NCBI GenBank assembly: GCA_963707665.1 | Contig: CAVPQU010000024.1 | Span: forward strand, 1-64,000 | Reading direction: 5' to 3' | DNA length: 64,000 nt | DNA from: DATJCV01 sp963707665 | GTDB lineage: Bacteria > Pseudomonadota > Gammaproteobacteria > Burkholderiales > Burkholderiaceae_D | Shown here: piece after piece, positions 8,705-18,884 of the stretch | How positions within the stretch are numbered: the first letter of the stretch is position 1 | Layout of the letters: each line of letters begins with the position of its first letter | Position numbers and translations under genes: made by a program | The notes under the pieces: model-generated | What the model saw: the letters and a program-made list of their open reading frames with translations, nothing else | The model's database searches: none | Told to the model about the DNA's origin: nothing

Positions 8705-9329
8705 TCACGTAGCCGGACTGGACAGTGACAGCATGCGCTCGACGTAGCGCGCAATCAGATCAATTTCGAGATTCACCTTGTCACCCGTCTTCAGGTGCTT
8801 CAACGCGGTTACCTCGACCGTATGCGGAATCAGATTCATCGAAAAGCGGCACGCGTCGCGCTCGTCGCTAACCTGATTGACCGTCAGCGATACGCCATTG
8901 ACGACAATCGAACCCTTGTATGCGAGGTATTTGGCCAGTGCCAGCGGCGCAGCAATGATGAGCTCCCAGGATTCGCCGACCGGTTCAAATTTGACCACCG
9001 TACCCAAACCATCGACATGGCCGGAAACCAGATGGCCGCCGAGCCGATCGGCCAAGCGTCAGCGCTTTTTCCAGGTTGACTTCACCCGGGACATCCAATC
9101 CGGTGGTGCGATTCAGGCTCTCGCGCGACACATCCACCGCAAAATCGGTCGCGTTCTTCGCCACCACCGTCATGCAGGCACCGTTAATCGCGATTGAATC
9201 GCCCAGTGCCACATCGGCCAGCGGCAAGCCGCCGGCGTCCAGCGTCAGGCGCACGCCGGAATCGGCGGCAGCGCCAAGTGCCTTGACCTCAATAATTTTG
9301 CCGATCGCGGCAACAATTCCTGTAAACAT
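8705..9329 (-). CDS. ribE: Riboflavin synthase alpha chain, with one frameshift
   Basis: The protein, split in two frames, is complete: it starts MFTGIVAAIGKI and ends in the second lumazine-binding repeat (GVSLTVNQV...NLEIDLIARYVER). The enzyme dismutates 6,7-dimethyl-8-ribityllumazine to riboflavin. The frame changes near 9055, where EKALTL should continue as ADRLGGHLVSGH; the DNA shows one extra G in CTTGGCC. Since the gene is usually essential and both halves are otherwise perfect, a consensus error is more likely than a mutation. The start is the ATG at 9327-9329, judged by homology; no strong ribosome-binding site is visible. ribD lies upstream. Confidence 0.85.
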
Positions 9330-9472
9330 AATTAAACCGAACGAAGTAGAAAATTTCTGCTCAAGTCGTTCCCACAAATACGGGTAACCAAGGCTTCAGA
9401 AACCCGAAGACCCGGATTCCTGCCCGCGGGAGCGACAGAGGATTGGAAGTGCTGTCAGGGAACAGGCAAGCC

Positions 9473-10561
9473 TCAAGCACTGATGCGCGCAAGAATACGC
9501 AAGTCGTCGCCGATCTGCTGCACTTCGTGGAATTTTAGCGCGATGCGGTCGGCCAGCCGCTCAATTGCCGGCAGCTCGAACATATCGAAGCCCGGCCCCA
9601 GCAACTGCGGCGCCACGTACAGCAGCAGTTCATCGACGCAACCTTCGCGGATCAGCGAACCGTTCAACTTGGCACCAGCCTCGATATGCAGCTCGTTGAT
9701 CTGGCGCCGGCCCAGCTCCTGCATCAACTGCGGCAGATCGACCTTGCCCTGCGAGTTAGGCAGAAACATCACTTCGGCACCGGCCTCGCGCAGCATCGCC
9801 TCCTGCTCGGCATCGCGCCTGGCCGTGACTACCCAAGTGCCGCCGCCAGCCAGCACCCGGGCATGCGCTTCGATGCTCAGCTTGCTGTCGAGTATGATGC
9901 GGCGCGGCTGGCGCACCGTCTCGACCGCGCGCACCGTCAATTGCGGGTCGTCCTGGCGCACGGTACCGATGCCGGACAGGATGGCGCAAGCGCGGGCGCG
10001 CCAACGATGGCCATCCGCGCGCGCCGCTTCCGACGTGATCCATTGGCTCTGACCATTTACCAAGGCGGTCCTGCCATCCAGGCTGGCGGCCACCTTCATC
10101 CGCACCCACGGCTTGCCACGCTGCATGCGCGAGAAGAAACCGATATTGACCTCGCGCGCTTGCTCGGCCAGCACGTCGCATGTCACCTCGATGCCGGCCG
10201 CGCGCAGCCGTGCCAGCCCCTGCCCTGCCACCAACGGATTCGGGTCCTGTACTGCCGCCACCACCCGCGCCACGCCCGCCGCAATCAAGGCGTCGCAGCA
10301 AGGCGGCGTGCGACCGAAATGGCTGCAGGGCTCCAGCGTCACGTATACGGTAGCGCCGCGCACGTCGTGACCCTTCGTGCGGGCGTCGTTCAGCGCTTCG
10401 ATTTCGGCATGGTTGCCGCCGGGTGGCTGCGTGTAGCCTTGACCGATGACGTGGCCGTTCTGGACAATGACGCAACCGACGCGCGGATTGGGCGTGCTCA
10501 TGAAGAGAGCATTGTGGGCCAGTCGCAATGCCTGCGACATGAATGCGCCGTCTTGATTCAT
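9473..10561 (-). CDS. ribD: Bifunctional diaminohydroxyphosphoribosylaminopyrimidine deaminase / 5-amino-6-(5-phosphoribosylamino)uracil reductase
   Basis: 362 residues from the ATG at 10559-10561. It carries out the second and third steps of riboflavin synthesis. The N-terminal deaminase domain shows the zinc site HAE (GGNHAEIEAL) and the PCSHFGRTPPCCDAL motif; the C-terminal reductase domain contains VRMKVAASLDGR and a terminal segment with LLYVAPQLLG. The 5' repeat copy at 10567-10629 ends five bases before this start codon, so the repeat forms the immediate leader of ribD. No FMN riboswitch was found upstream. Confidence 0.95.
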   Translation of the reverse strand: MNQDGAFMSQALRLAHNALFMSTPNPRVGCVIVQNGHVIGQGYTQPPGGNHAEIEALNDARTKGHDVRGATVYVTLEPCSHFGRTPPCCDALIAAGVARVVAAVQDPNPLVAGQGLARLRAAGIEVTCDVLAEQAREVNIGFFSRMQRGKPWVRMKVAASLDGRTALVNGQSQWITSEAARADGHRWRARACAILSGIGTVRQDDPQLTVRAVETVRQPRRIILDSKLSIEAHARVLAGGGTWVVTARRDAEQEAMLREAGAEVMFLPNSQGKVDLPQLMQELGRRQINELHIEAGAKLNGSLIREGCVDELLLYVAPQLLGPGFDMFELPAIERLADRIALKFHEVQQIGDDLRILARISA

Positions 10562-10566
10562 AATAG

Positions 10567-10629
10567 GGAGTATATAAAACATTCTCGCAATATTTACTGC
10601 GAGAAATGCATGCGAATGGGGGAGTATAT
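10567..10629 (-). repeat. Intergenic repeat copy A (hairpin-core type), upstream of ribD
   Basis: Read on the minus strand, two ATATACTCC boxes are directly repeated 54 bp apart. Between them is a hairpin, TTCTCGCA / TGCGAGAA with an 8-base loop, and the left arm plus loop read TCTCGCAGTAAA, nearly as in copy E (TCTCGCACTAAA). The second box lies 5 bases from the ribD ATG. It is part of a five-copy family (18.7, 30.9, 36.7 and 43.7 kb). Function unknown. Confidence 0.75.
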
Positions 10630-10756
10630 ACCGCACGGAGGGGAAGGCGACACCCAGTCACCGCAACATGCAAAGCATGACAAAATCCCCTTCCACCACA
10701 CCGGGGGCGACTACCTTAACACAAGACCATACTGCGCAGTGGCGGCAGCGCCGCTT

Positions 10757-11195
10757 CTACCGCCCGCCCCAGCAATCGTCCACTGTTGCGGTATTGCCGC
10801 TTAAGGTTCGCTTTCCCGTTTCATCCAGCAGGAAGGTACCGCACTTGTCCGCTTTTGCCGGCGTTGCCACCAGTTCATAATCGGTTGCGGTCGTCTTGGC
10901 AGCGGTTAGGGTGATATTGTATTTTGCGCACCGGATTTGGGCGACTGACCCAACCCAGCGCGCCTGCAGCGTCGCGGTCGTGGCGCCGACATACGTATTG
11001 TTGACCGTATAGCCACGCTGCAACCAGTTAGCCGCCTCCAGCATGGTGGCGATCGCTTCGGCCCGATTGCTGCGCCGTACCGATTCCAGATAGCTTGGCA
11101 TCGCGACCGAGGCCAGTATCGCGACGATTGCCACGACGGTCATCACTTCGATCAGGGTGAAACCTTTATCGAAGATAATTTTCTTCGTGTTGCAT
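10757..11195 (-). CDS. pilE: Type IV minor pilin PilE, with one frameshift at the leader peptide
   Basis: A pseudopilin of about 145 residues with the prepilin signature GFTLIEVMTV, a hydrophobic helix (VAIVAILASVAMPSYL) and a C-terminal disulfide region (IRCAKY ... DKCGTF ... DDCW), as in Burkholderiales PilE. The leader MNTKKIIFDK is joined to the rest only if one extra C is removed near 11191; the ATG at 11193-11195 has GAGG upstream. Without that correction translation would have to start inside the helix. It is the last gene of the minor pilin operon, directly after pilY1. Confidence 0.75.
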
Positions 11196-11225
11196 ACGAG
11201 GTCCTCGTTTGTCCGGATCGGTCGA

Positions 11226-14200
11226 TTAATGGATGATGAGTTGACGCCAGGTTCGAAACGGTTTTACGCCTATTTCTCCTGACAGATCAATCGCTTCACC
11301 AGCAATCGAGTTGAATTTGAACACGCGCTTACCTTTGCCAAGATTGGTCGAGGTCGGACTCGAGGTCGTGCCGGCAATCGGTACCGAGCTGAGCGCGTTG
11401 CCGCTACTGTCTTTAAAAGCAATGCCGTCCTGATTCTTAAAGGTCAGCCATATTCGATCTGCCGCCTGTCAGATAATTGAAGCCCATGAACTGGGACAGC
11501 CCACCGCCGTCACAGGTCGTGTTGATCGGAGCGAATGTCGTCGCCAACAAGATCAGATTGCTTTCCAGCAGCAAATCACCAACCACCCGCTCACCGGCAG
11601 TGATCAGGTTGATATACCAGCCGCGCTTGGAGTCCAGTCGATCCGTGTTGTTAGTCAGCGTGCGTCCGCCCGTAACCGCAGTTAAAGTCTGCTGCACCAA
11701 CGAGGTTTTTGCGACGGCACCGGTAGCGCCCGGCTTGTCCCAAATGCCGTAGATGCTCTGCACTTCGGTATTCGACTTATCGATCCCTTCAAAGAATTTA
11801 CCGGTACCGACCGAAACCAGGTAACCGCCATTCGGATGCACTTCAATGACAGGTTTCTGGATGATTGGCTGTACCAGAGTGCCATTGCTGGTGGCAGTGA
11901 AAAGCTTGGTACCAGCCCAGCCGCTGGCTGCGCCAGTCAAATCAAACTTCCAAAGATTACCGCCCAGATCTCCGGCATAGGCTGCAACCAACTCCCGATT
12001 GACATTGAACAGGAGTGCCGGCGTACCCAAGCCACCACTATTCGTTCCGACCGTAATGGACTTGATTACGCTGCCGTTGGCGATATTCACGAGGTACAAC
12101 ACGGAACTGCCGCTCGCACTTTCGTAACCGTTGCCGAAAACCGCAGCCCACTCACCAGTGGTCAGTCGCACCACCGCCATCTTCCCAAGCACATGGCCAA
12201 GATCCGAAAAGCCGGCGTCGCCCGCCGTTTTCTCCCATTTCACGCTGTTGGCGCCGAGGCTAGCCGGCGTAGTGATGTCTACCGCGAAAACCGTTTTAGC
12301 ACCCGCCCCGGCGGAGCCAACCAGATATTTTTTCCAGGAGCCAGCCACATAGGCATCCCCCTCTTCCAGTGGCCCATCGACAAAATATTTATGCGCATAA
12401 CCAGGAGCGCTAAGGCTTTGCAAATTGGCGTAGACCGAATTCGGTACATAGGCAAATTTCTCGACTCCAGTAGATGCGTCGAACGCATGTAGCATGCCAT
12501 CGTTGGCCCCGACATAGACCATTGGCGTGCGCGCAGTCGAAGCAAAAACCTGGTATTCGCTTGCACCACTACCCGCTCCCTTCAATAGTTGATAAGCGAA
12601 ATTCGAATTTTTAACGTAAAGCGGCGCGGAATTGACGATATCGCCCAATTTATTTTCACGCTGCCGATAACCGCTTCCCTCGCCGGGGATCGCCTGCTCG
12701 TTACTGGCATCACCCTTCAGATAATCCAACACAGCGGCCGAACCCAAATGCGTTTTCTGGCTTGCCGTCAAATTGATCCAGTCGAATGTGACGCCCTGAC
12801 TACTGGAGGGATTCCAGGTCACAATATTGCGGACATTCCATGCTGGTATCTTGGTTGCAGCGTCCCAACTCGCGGTCGTGGAGTCCTTGCCCTGAGCGTC
12901 GATCCGGTAGGCCTTCAAGTAACCCTCCCAACTCCTCGATCTGAAGCTGGGCCGATATGTAAAGGCATCGCCGCTTACGACATTAGAACTGCTGACCCCG
13001 ATACCGGCAGCGGCGCCGGTCTGTGTCGCGATGTCTTTCAAGGCGTCGCGCAGCCCCTCCCGGAACTCGGTTGGATTTTTTGCACTGAAATATAAGCCGC
13101 GACCGTTCACCGCGGCATGCCATAGATCGTCGACCGCTTCCGGGTTACCGCCGCTCCCGGGTTGGGCCAAGCCTTGGTGCCAGATTTCAAGGCGGCAGTA
13201 TCGTCTGGATATTTTAATGTCCCGTCCACTCCCAAGCCGATCGTGTATTGCACGATGTGCTGCCAGAAAGCTGGATTCCCAGTCGATGTCGGTACGTTAT
13301 TGACCAAATCCGGGCGCAAGTCACGATTCCAGTAATACATGGCCACATCCGCCAAGGTATTTTTGTGCGAACTTGAATAATAGCGTTCCTGCGACACTGG
13401 GTTTGTATTGATAGGTTTGCCCCTTAGGCCCTGTAATGACCGGCCCGTCTACACTATCTGCATCGCTCGTTCCGCTGGTGCTTGCCGCAGTGTTGTTCCA
13501 ATAACCATCCGTCATGAGAATGTGGAAGGTTTTACGGCAAGAGTATTCGACTCCTTTGGAGGATCCTGGGTGTTCAGCCCACGGCCCTTTAGCATCTGTG
13601 CGTGCGAAATACTTGCCGACGTCATCCATTGCGCGGCGCAAGGGTGTGTTGCCACTTCCATTGGCCGCCAACAATTTAGTGTAAAAGGCGTCGCGATTGG
13701 CTGCCGAAAAATCGCGTACACCTAGCATCACTGTATTGTTGCTGACGCCATCCACACTCGTGCTACCTGAGTTGATCTGGCCGTAACCCATGCGCTGCTT
13801 CCCATCCAACGGGTTGAAGGCTTGGGAAACCCCCGCAATCGCGGTAAACATGCGCTTCCGATAATATGTATACCAGTTGGCAAAGTTCTGTATTTCTTCG
13901 GCGTAGGTACATTTGGCACCGGCACAATCGGTGCGTCCTGTAGTTTTGACCAAGAAGCTGTCTGCCATGTCCGATTTGATGTCAACTCTCGTAAAACTTG
14001 CATTCTTAGTTGGATCGGTGCCCGTATACTTATAGTAAAACGCATAATAAGGATTATGAGTGCAATTCTTGCCATTACTATCGCTGGTTTTACCAGTATC
14101 GACCAAGTTGGTTGTAGTTGAGTGTTTCTGCGGATCATTCTTTGCCTTATCGGGTATCGAGTCTGGATAAAAACTGGTATCCGATTTCTGCCACGGTATA

Positions 14201-14513
14201 TAACGAACTGTCGGGTCATAAAAAATACGGTTTAGGGCGGAAGACCGATATTGCATCAAAGTATTGTTTACCGTCATTGTGGTAAACGATTTATGTAGTG
14301 CCTCATCCGGCATGTAGTCCCAATCCATCGAACCCGAATCATCCAGCGTAAACATGATGTTTGGATCAGGTTGCTGTGCCAGGAATAGCGGTGTTTGCGA
14401 GAGATCTCCGCCGTTGCCACTCCCATGCCGATCGCAAGGGCACACAATCCCTGCAGCAAGCGAGCGATAAATTTCTTATCTATTTGACGTCTCGACGAGA
14501 TGCTTCGCGTCAT
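11226..14513 (-). pseudogene. pilY1: PilY1-type pilus adhesin/assembly protein, broken by at least four frameshifts
   Basis: Reassembled across frames it is about 1,090 residues: a signal peptide (MTRSISSRR...LCALAIGMGVATA), then SQTPLFLAQQPDPNIMFTLD with the von Willebrand A metal site DDSGSMDW, the segment FHILMTDGYWN, and a C-terminal beta-propeller containing VYVGANDGMLHAFD and VSVGTGKFFEG. PilY1 sits at the pilus tip and controls extension, adhesion and surface sensing. Frame breaks lie near 14395, 13395, 13160 and 11447; at least one is an extra C (GACCTTT). There are no internal stops apart from those caused by the shifts. It may be a working gene with consensus errors. Confidence 0.8.
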
Positions 14514-14546
14514 AGCGCTTCCCCTATTTCCATTAACTCAATGGAT

Positions 14547-15070
14547 TCAATTGAATCTCAAATAACTCTGCAACAGCACGACTGCATTTTGGGTGCCGCC
14601 AACACCGCGAGCGGTAACCCGGTATGCCTTTACGCTTTCATCCACCTTAGTCTGGTTCATGTCTGGCGCCAGATTGCCCGCGAAATCTTCTACCATGCAG
14701 CGCGGCGTTGCGGCCAAACCGTCTGTTGGGTTGTTGTCCGTATCCAGCGGGCGCGGGATTGCAATTGAAACAGCGGAACCATCAGCCCAATCGGCAGTGA
14801 CTGGCGCTGGTGCGATTGTTGGCGTCGGTCCACCCGCTGGGATAACTCCTTGGGCTGCGTTTTCACAATAGCGCAGCGCTTTCTCCGCCGCCTGGAACGC
14901 CAGTTGCTGATTGCGCAGGTTGCCCGCCATTTTTTCACCGAGCGTCACATTGCGGATGACGGTTACGCCGAGCAGCATCATCACGACCAGGAAGATCAGC
15001 ACGATCGGCAAGTGCAATGCCGCGCTCCCTCGATTTTGTTTTGATGCATCATGCTTGCTGGTGCATTCAT
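14547..15070 (-). CDS. pilX: Minor pilin assembly protein PilX, with a frameshift near the start
   Basis: The main frame carries the PilX_N pattern: LPIVLIFLVVMMLLGVT membrane helix followed by TLGEKMAGNLRNQQLAFQAA and AEKALRYCE. The ATG at 15068-15070 (MNAPASMMHQNK) has AGGGAT upstream but joins the main frame only after a one-base change near 15030. PilX primes pilus assembly at the inner membrane. It begins 10 bases after the pilW stop and is followed by pilY1, the standard operon order. Confidence 0.75.
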
Positions 15071-15080
15071 CGACTTATCC

Positions 15081-15983
15081 CTAGTAAACCAGGCTGGGCA
15101 TTGCGTTATTACGCAAAGCAAAGACACTCTGACATCGCCACTCGCAACCTATGGTCTGTGGCCGTTTGCGACTGGCCCTTGCAATCGGTGTAGGTTTGCA
15201 ATTGCGATCGTGACGTTATTGGCGCTGCTGATCAGCAAACAGACCTGCACACTGACTACCTGATTCCAATTTTTTGTTGTTGTTGGCGCTCAGGGGAAGT
15301 GCCTCGACACGCAGCCGCATTCAGATACTGGTCCGGCACAAACGTCGCCTTTGGTATCGACCCCGTAGGTCACCACCATGTCCTCGACATTGCTCAGGAC
15401 CGGTTGCGACGTCGCATTGCCATTGCCGTTGCAGTAAAGGGAGGGCGCACTGTCGCCGGCCTTGGAATGCAGGAAGAAGCGATTGATCGCGATGCCCGGC
15501 AGGCAGCAGCGCCGTTGTCGTTGTCGACGTTTTGTCCATTGCAATCAGCGCCTGCGCCGGTATTGGCGTCATACGTATCATTGACCCGATAACTGACCTG
15601 GAGTCCTGGCTTGCCGGCTGCGGCGGCACCAACTGAAATCCGGAGTGCCGCAACCGGACTGGCAAAATCCGTTATCGCAGCCTTTCAATCCTGCGCCAGC
15701 GTCCGTTCGGCATCCACAAAATCGGTCGTGGTACTGGTCACGACGTTGCCAAAGCCCGCCTGCATCAAATTGCGGCCGATCAGCGCCATCGCATAGCGGC
15801 CGTCCTCCTGCAAACGCGCGTTATCGTCATTGATTCGGATAACTCCCCTTGCTGCTGATATACAAGCTGCTGACGAATAGCACCAGCACCAGGCTGATCA
15901 CCACCGAAACCATGAGTTCGACCATGGTGAAGCCTGCGTGCGAGCGCATGTCCGCGGCAGGCGTAGGATTGGAGTTTAGTCAT
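15081..15983 (-). pseudogene. pilW: Minor pilin assembly protein PilW, broken by several frameshifts
   Basis: Pieces in alternating frames make a complete PilW of about 300 residues: GFTMVELMVSVVISLVLVL, VSSLYISSKGSY, NARLQEDGRYAMALIGRNLM, LSNVEDMVVTYGVDTKGD, VVSVQVCLLISSANN, and the terminal FALRNNAMPSLVY. At least five single-base changes of frame are needed. The likely start ATG at 15981-15983 overlaps the pilV stop (ATGA), indicating translational coupling. All family blocks are present and in order, so decay, if real, is recent. Confidence 0.7.
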
Positions 15984-16540
15984 GGCAGGAAGGTCGTCTT
16001 GAAGCAGCGGACGTCTTTATCCGTGCTGGCATCCAGCGCGGCAGTTCGGCACTGAATCGAGCGCATCCCCGGCTCCCTTGGGTTTATTCGGGCTCCTTGA
16101 AATACACCGTAATGACAAAGCCATCGGTAGCATTGCCGGTGATCGCCCCAGCCGCCTGCCATGGCCGTCCGAGCTCCAGACGCCAGTTATAAATGTCCTG
16201 CGCCGCAATTTGCGCCGCGCTGCAACCGGTATCGCACGCTGCCCGCGGCGCGATTGTCGCCGAGCTTGTCACCCGCCGGTGTGACGTAATTGCCGGCTTT
16301 GGCCCCCGTCACATTGGCCCGCACGCGGTCTGCGATATCCGCCGTGTATTGGCTGGCGACCGACCGGAATTGCGCCACTTTTTGATAACGCAGCGAAGTC
16401 ACCTGCAGGCCCGCCAATCCGAGCAGCGCGAATGAGGCGATCAGGATCGAAATCAACACTTCGATCAGGCCGACACCGCTGCTTGCCTGCATGGCTCTGG
16501 CGGGCGGCCAATTTCTTTGTGTTTGGTAGTATCGCGGCAC
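15980..16540 (-). pseudogene. pilV: Minor pilin assembly protein PilV, broken by frameshifts
   Basis: The N-terminal frame (GVGLIEVLISILIASFALL, VTSLRYQKVAQFRSV) has the prepilin site and helix. Continuation is found in other frames as AQDIYNWRLELG, ATDGFVITVYFKE and the end near MRSIQCRTAAL. Two or more frame changes lie between 16050 and 16290. A GTG start at 16538-16540 has GGAG seven bases upstream. PilV is a minor pilin of the pilus initiation complex; it lies between fimT and pilW as in other Burkholderiales. Confidence 0.7.
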
Positions 16541-16553
16541 AATCGATCTCCAT

Positions 16554-17126
16554 TCAACAGCCGGCCGGGTCGATCGTAGTGACGCTGGCGCGCCCGGAAC
16601 GCGCGATTTCGACCAGGCGCCGACTCAATTTGCAGTCGTTATCGAAGGTAAAAGTTGCCGCTTTCCGTAGGCTGGCCCATGCCGTTATAGGTGATCGAAG
16701 TCGAGCGTCGGATGCAACCGTAGTCCCTGCCGGCAAAGCGCCTTGGCGCGCCAGTACCGTATTGTCGGACCCACCTTGACCAGCCACCCGGTGTTCCAGT
16801 CGCCCGCCGCGCCGCTGCATGCACTAGAGCCGGATTCGGCATTGACGCTGCGACAGAGCGTCACCGGGCTGCCGCGCTTGATCGCTTCCGAACGCGCCAG
16901 CATGGTCTGCGGCGACAAATTCGTTCACGCTACCGGACAGGCGGTTCTGATGAATCATGTTGCGCATGGAAGGTACTCCAATTGCCAATAAAATCGACGC
17001 AATCACGATGGTGATCATCAACTCGATCAGGGTAAAACCTCGCGCACGGCGCAGGCGCCCGACAAGGGGCGTGTTCGAGGAGAATTTCGCGGCAAATATT
17101 CTGATCACTTTGAGCCTATTTCTCAC
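16554..17126 (-). pseudogene. fimT: GspH/FimT-type pseudopilin (first copy), frameshifted
   Basis: Begins with a 29-residue basic leader, then RGFTLIELMITIVIASILLA and IGVPSMRNMIHQNRLSG. The second half is in other frames: LARSEAIKRGSPVTLCRSVN, then a terminal LVEIARSGRASVTTI. Changes of frame lie at about 16910 and between 16690 and 16740. It is a close paralogue of the next gene upstream (both have SEAIKRG.PVT.CRSV), so the two probably arose by tandem duplication. Confidence 0.7.
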
Positions 17127-17276
17127 CGGTACCTAATTTTCACCGGAGTGTAGGCAGGATATTTACCTTGAGCAATATTTGGAGCGATGAAGTGCGTCGG
17201 AGGCCGGATGAACGGTCAGAACAGGCTGGTACGCTCTCGTCCGAACTCCGCAGCGCGTCGATTAAAAAGAACGCAG

Positions 17277-17817
17277 CTAGGTCGGACAGGTGACCGACTC
17301 GGGAATGACCCGGATACGACCGGCCGCGATTGATACAAACGGTACGATCGAATTTGCCGTCATAGCTGAAGATCAGCCTGGCTCCCGCCAGCGATCCCAC
17401 CGGCCCGCCCGAACTGTTGTAGGTGATCGATCGCAGAGTGAGCGGTTTGGCCGCGGCATAAACCTTGGCGGGCAAGGTTCCCTGGCGCTGCAAAACCAGG
17501 TTTTCGCTGGGAACGATCACGATCCAGCCCGAGCCCCAGTCGCTGCTGTCGTAATCGCCGCTGGCGGTGGTGATGCACTTGTCGGTACCGGATTCCGCCT
17601 TGACACTGCGGCATATCGTTACTGGTCGGCCGCGCTTGATCGCTTCCGAACGCGCAAACGATGTCGCCGCAATGAATTGATTCACATGACCCGTCAAACG
17701 GGTTTCTATGATCAGGTCTCGCATGGAGGGAATGCCGATTGCGAGCAAGACACCCGCGATTGAAATGGTGATGATCAATTCGATGAGGGTAAAACCGCTC
17801 GGTCGGGATTTTTTCAT
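17277..17817 (-). CDS. fimT: GspH/FimT-type pseudopilin (second copy), frameshift near the C-terminus
   Basis: The prepilin MKKSRPSGFTLIELIITI starts at 17817 and reads without a break to RTVCINRGR. A shift near 17320 then restores the family ending VIPESVTCPT and a TAG at 17277-17279; without it the frame runs on to 17140. Contains SEAIKRGRPVTICRSV like its neighbour. It is the first gene of the pilin operon and lies 74 bases from nrdR on the same strand. Confidence 0.75.
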
Positions 17818-17890
17818 GGGCGGTCAATCGCAAACGATTTCACATGGCTGTGAAGTGTAAAAGATTGACTCAAAGAAAACATGCCGCCCA

Positions 17891-18565
17891 TCAACTCCAG
17901 ACGACCGCTTGTCGCGTGGATGACAAATCTCGGCGGATTTCCGGTCGCCGAAGCGAATTTATCCGTTCCCCCCGACCATATTTTCGGGGCAGGTGCTGAC
18001 GAGTTGTGTGTCCGCTGCGCCGCGGAGCTATGCGGACGAGCCGAGGTTTCACAACTAATGGGGAGATGGCGGTGCCACGTTCCACCGCCGCATCCCTTAT
18101 TTTCGGTGGCTTGTGTTCCTGGTCGATCTCCGCCACCGCTTCCTGGAATTCGGTCACATCCTCGAAGCTCTTGTAGACCGAGGCGAAGCGGATGTAGGCG
18201 ATCTTGTCGAGCCGCTTCAGCTCGCGCATCACCAGTTCGCCGACGTGGCCGGAGAGGATTTCGCGCTGGCCGCTGGAGAGCAGCTTTTCCTCGATGTGCT
18301 GGATGGCGGCGTCGACCGCTTCGGCCGAGACGGGCCGCTTGCGCAGCGCCAGCATCAGGCTGGCGCGCAATTTGGCCGGGTCGAATTCGATGCGGCTGCC
18401 GTTCTTCTTGACGATCACCGGCAGGTTGAGCTCGATCCGCTCGTAGGTGGTGAAGCGCTTGTCGCAGGCGCCGCAGCGGCGGCGGCGGCGGATGGTGTCG
18501 CCCTCTTCGGAGACGCGGGTGTCGAGGACCTGGGTGTCCTCGTGGTGGCAGAACGGACATTTCAT
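17891..18565 (-). CDS. nrdR: Transcriptional repressor NrdR with a C-terminal extension
   Basis: The first 150 residues are canonical: the zinc ribbon MKCPFCHHEDTQVLD / RRRCGACDKRFTTYER and the ATP-cone domain (VIVKKNGSRIEFD, KIAYIRFASVYKSFED). NrdR represses ribonucleotide reductase genes in response to nucleotide state. Most homologues stop at about 150-155 residues; here the frame stays open to 224, with a basic, low-complexity tail. The tail may be real or reflect a lost stop codon or an indel near 18090. glyA lies upstream on the same strand, the usual order, but with a repeat copy inserted between them. Confidence 0.9.
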   Translation of the reverse strand: MKCPFCHHEDTQVLDTRVSEEGDTIRRRRRCGACDKRFTTYERIELNLPVIVKKNGSRIEFDPAKLRASLMLALRKRPVSAEAVDAAIQHIEEKLLSSGQREILSGHVGELVMRELKRLDKIAYIRFASVYKSFEDVTEFQEAVAEIDQEHKPPKIRDAAVERGTAISPLVVKPRLVRIAPRRSGHTTRQHLPRKYGRGERINSLRRPEIRRDLSSTRQAVVWS

Positions 18566-18664
18566 GATGATGGGCGGGGATCAAAATAGTTTGATTCGGA
18601 TGCGGTGCCGCCGGTTTGCTCGGCCCGGCGCACTGCGCTTATCACCTTGTGTTTGCTGCCCGTC

Positions 18665-18726
18665 ACATACTCCATTACCCATAGCTTAATTACGGGTATG
18701 AAATGGACGCTTAACTCATATACTCC
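18665..18726 (+). repeat. Intergenic repeat copy B (AATTACGG-core type), between glyA and nrdR
   Basis: On the plus strand ACATACTCC (18665) and ATATACTCC (18718) are 53 bp apart. The core has AATTACGGGTATG with ATGG shortly after, at the same offset as in copies C and D. TACCC/GGGTA in the core can pair. The element separates glyA from nrdR, which are usually adjacent. Confidence 0.75.
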
Positions 18727-18884
18727 AGTACCAATCCTGATTGGCAAAACGCAACAGGCGTTGTTTATTAGGTTTGAGCGCGCAAAATGGGGCACACTTT
18801 ATCAGCCATTCCCAACTACGCCGGAACGACAGGAAACGATACCAGTTAACAGCCGTGAGCAACGGCAACAGCACTAGTCAGCCG

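Noticed and set aside
9330..10760. FMN riboswitch upstream of ribD or ribE
   Set aside because: None of the conserved FMN-aptamer blocks could be found; the ribD leader consists of repeat copy A.
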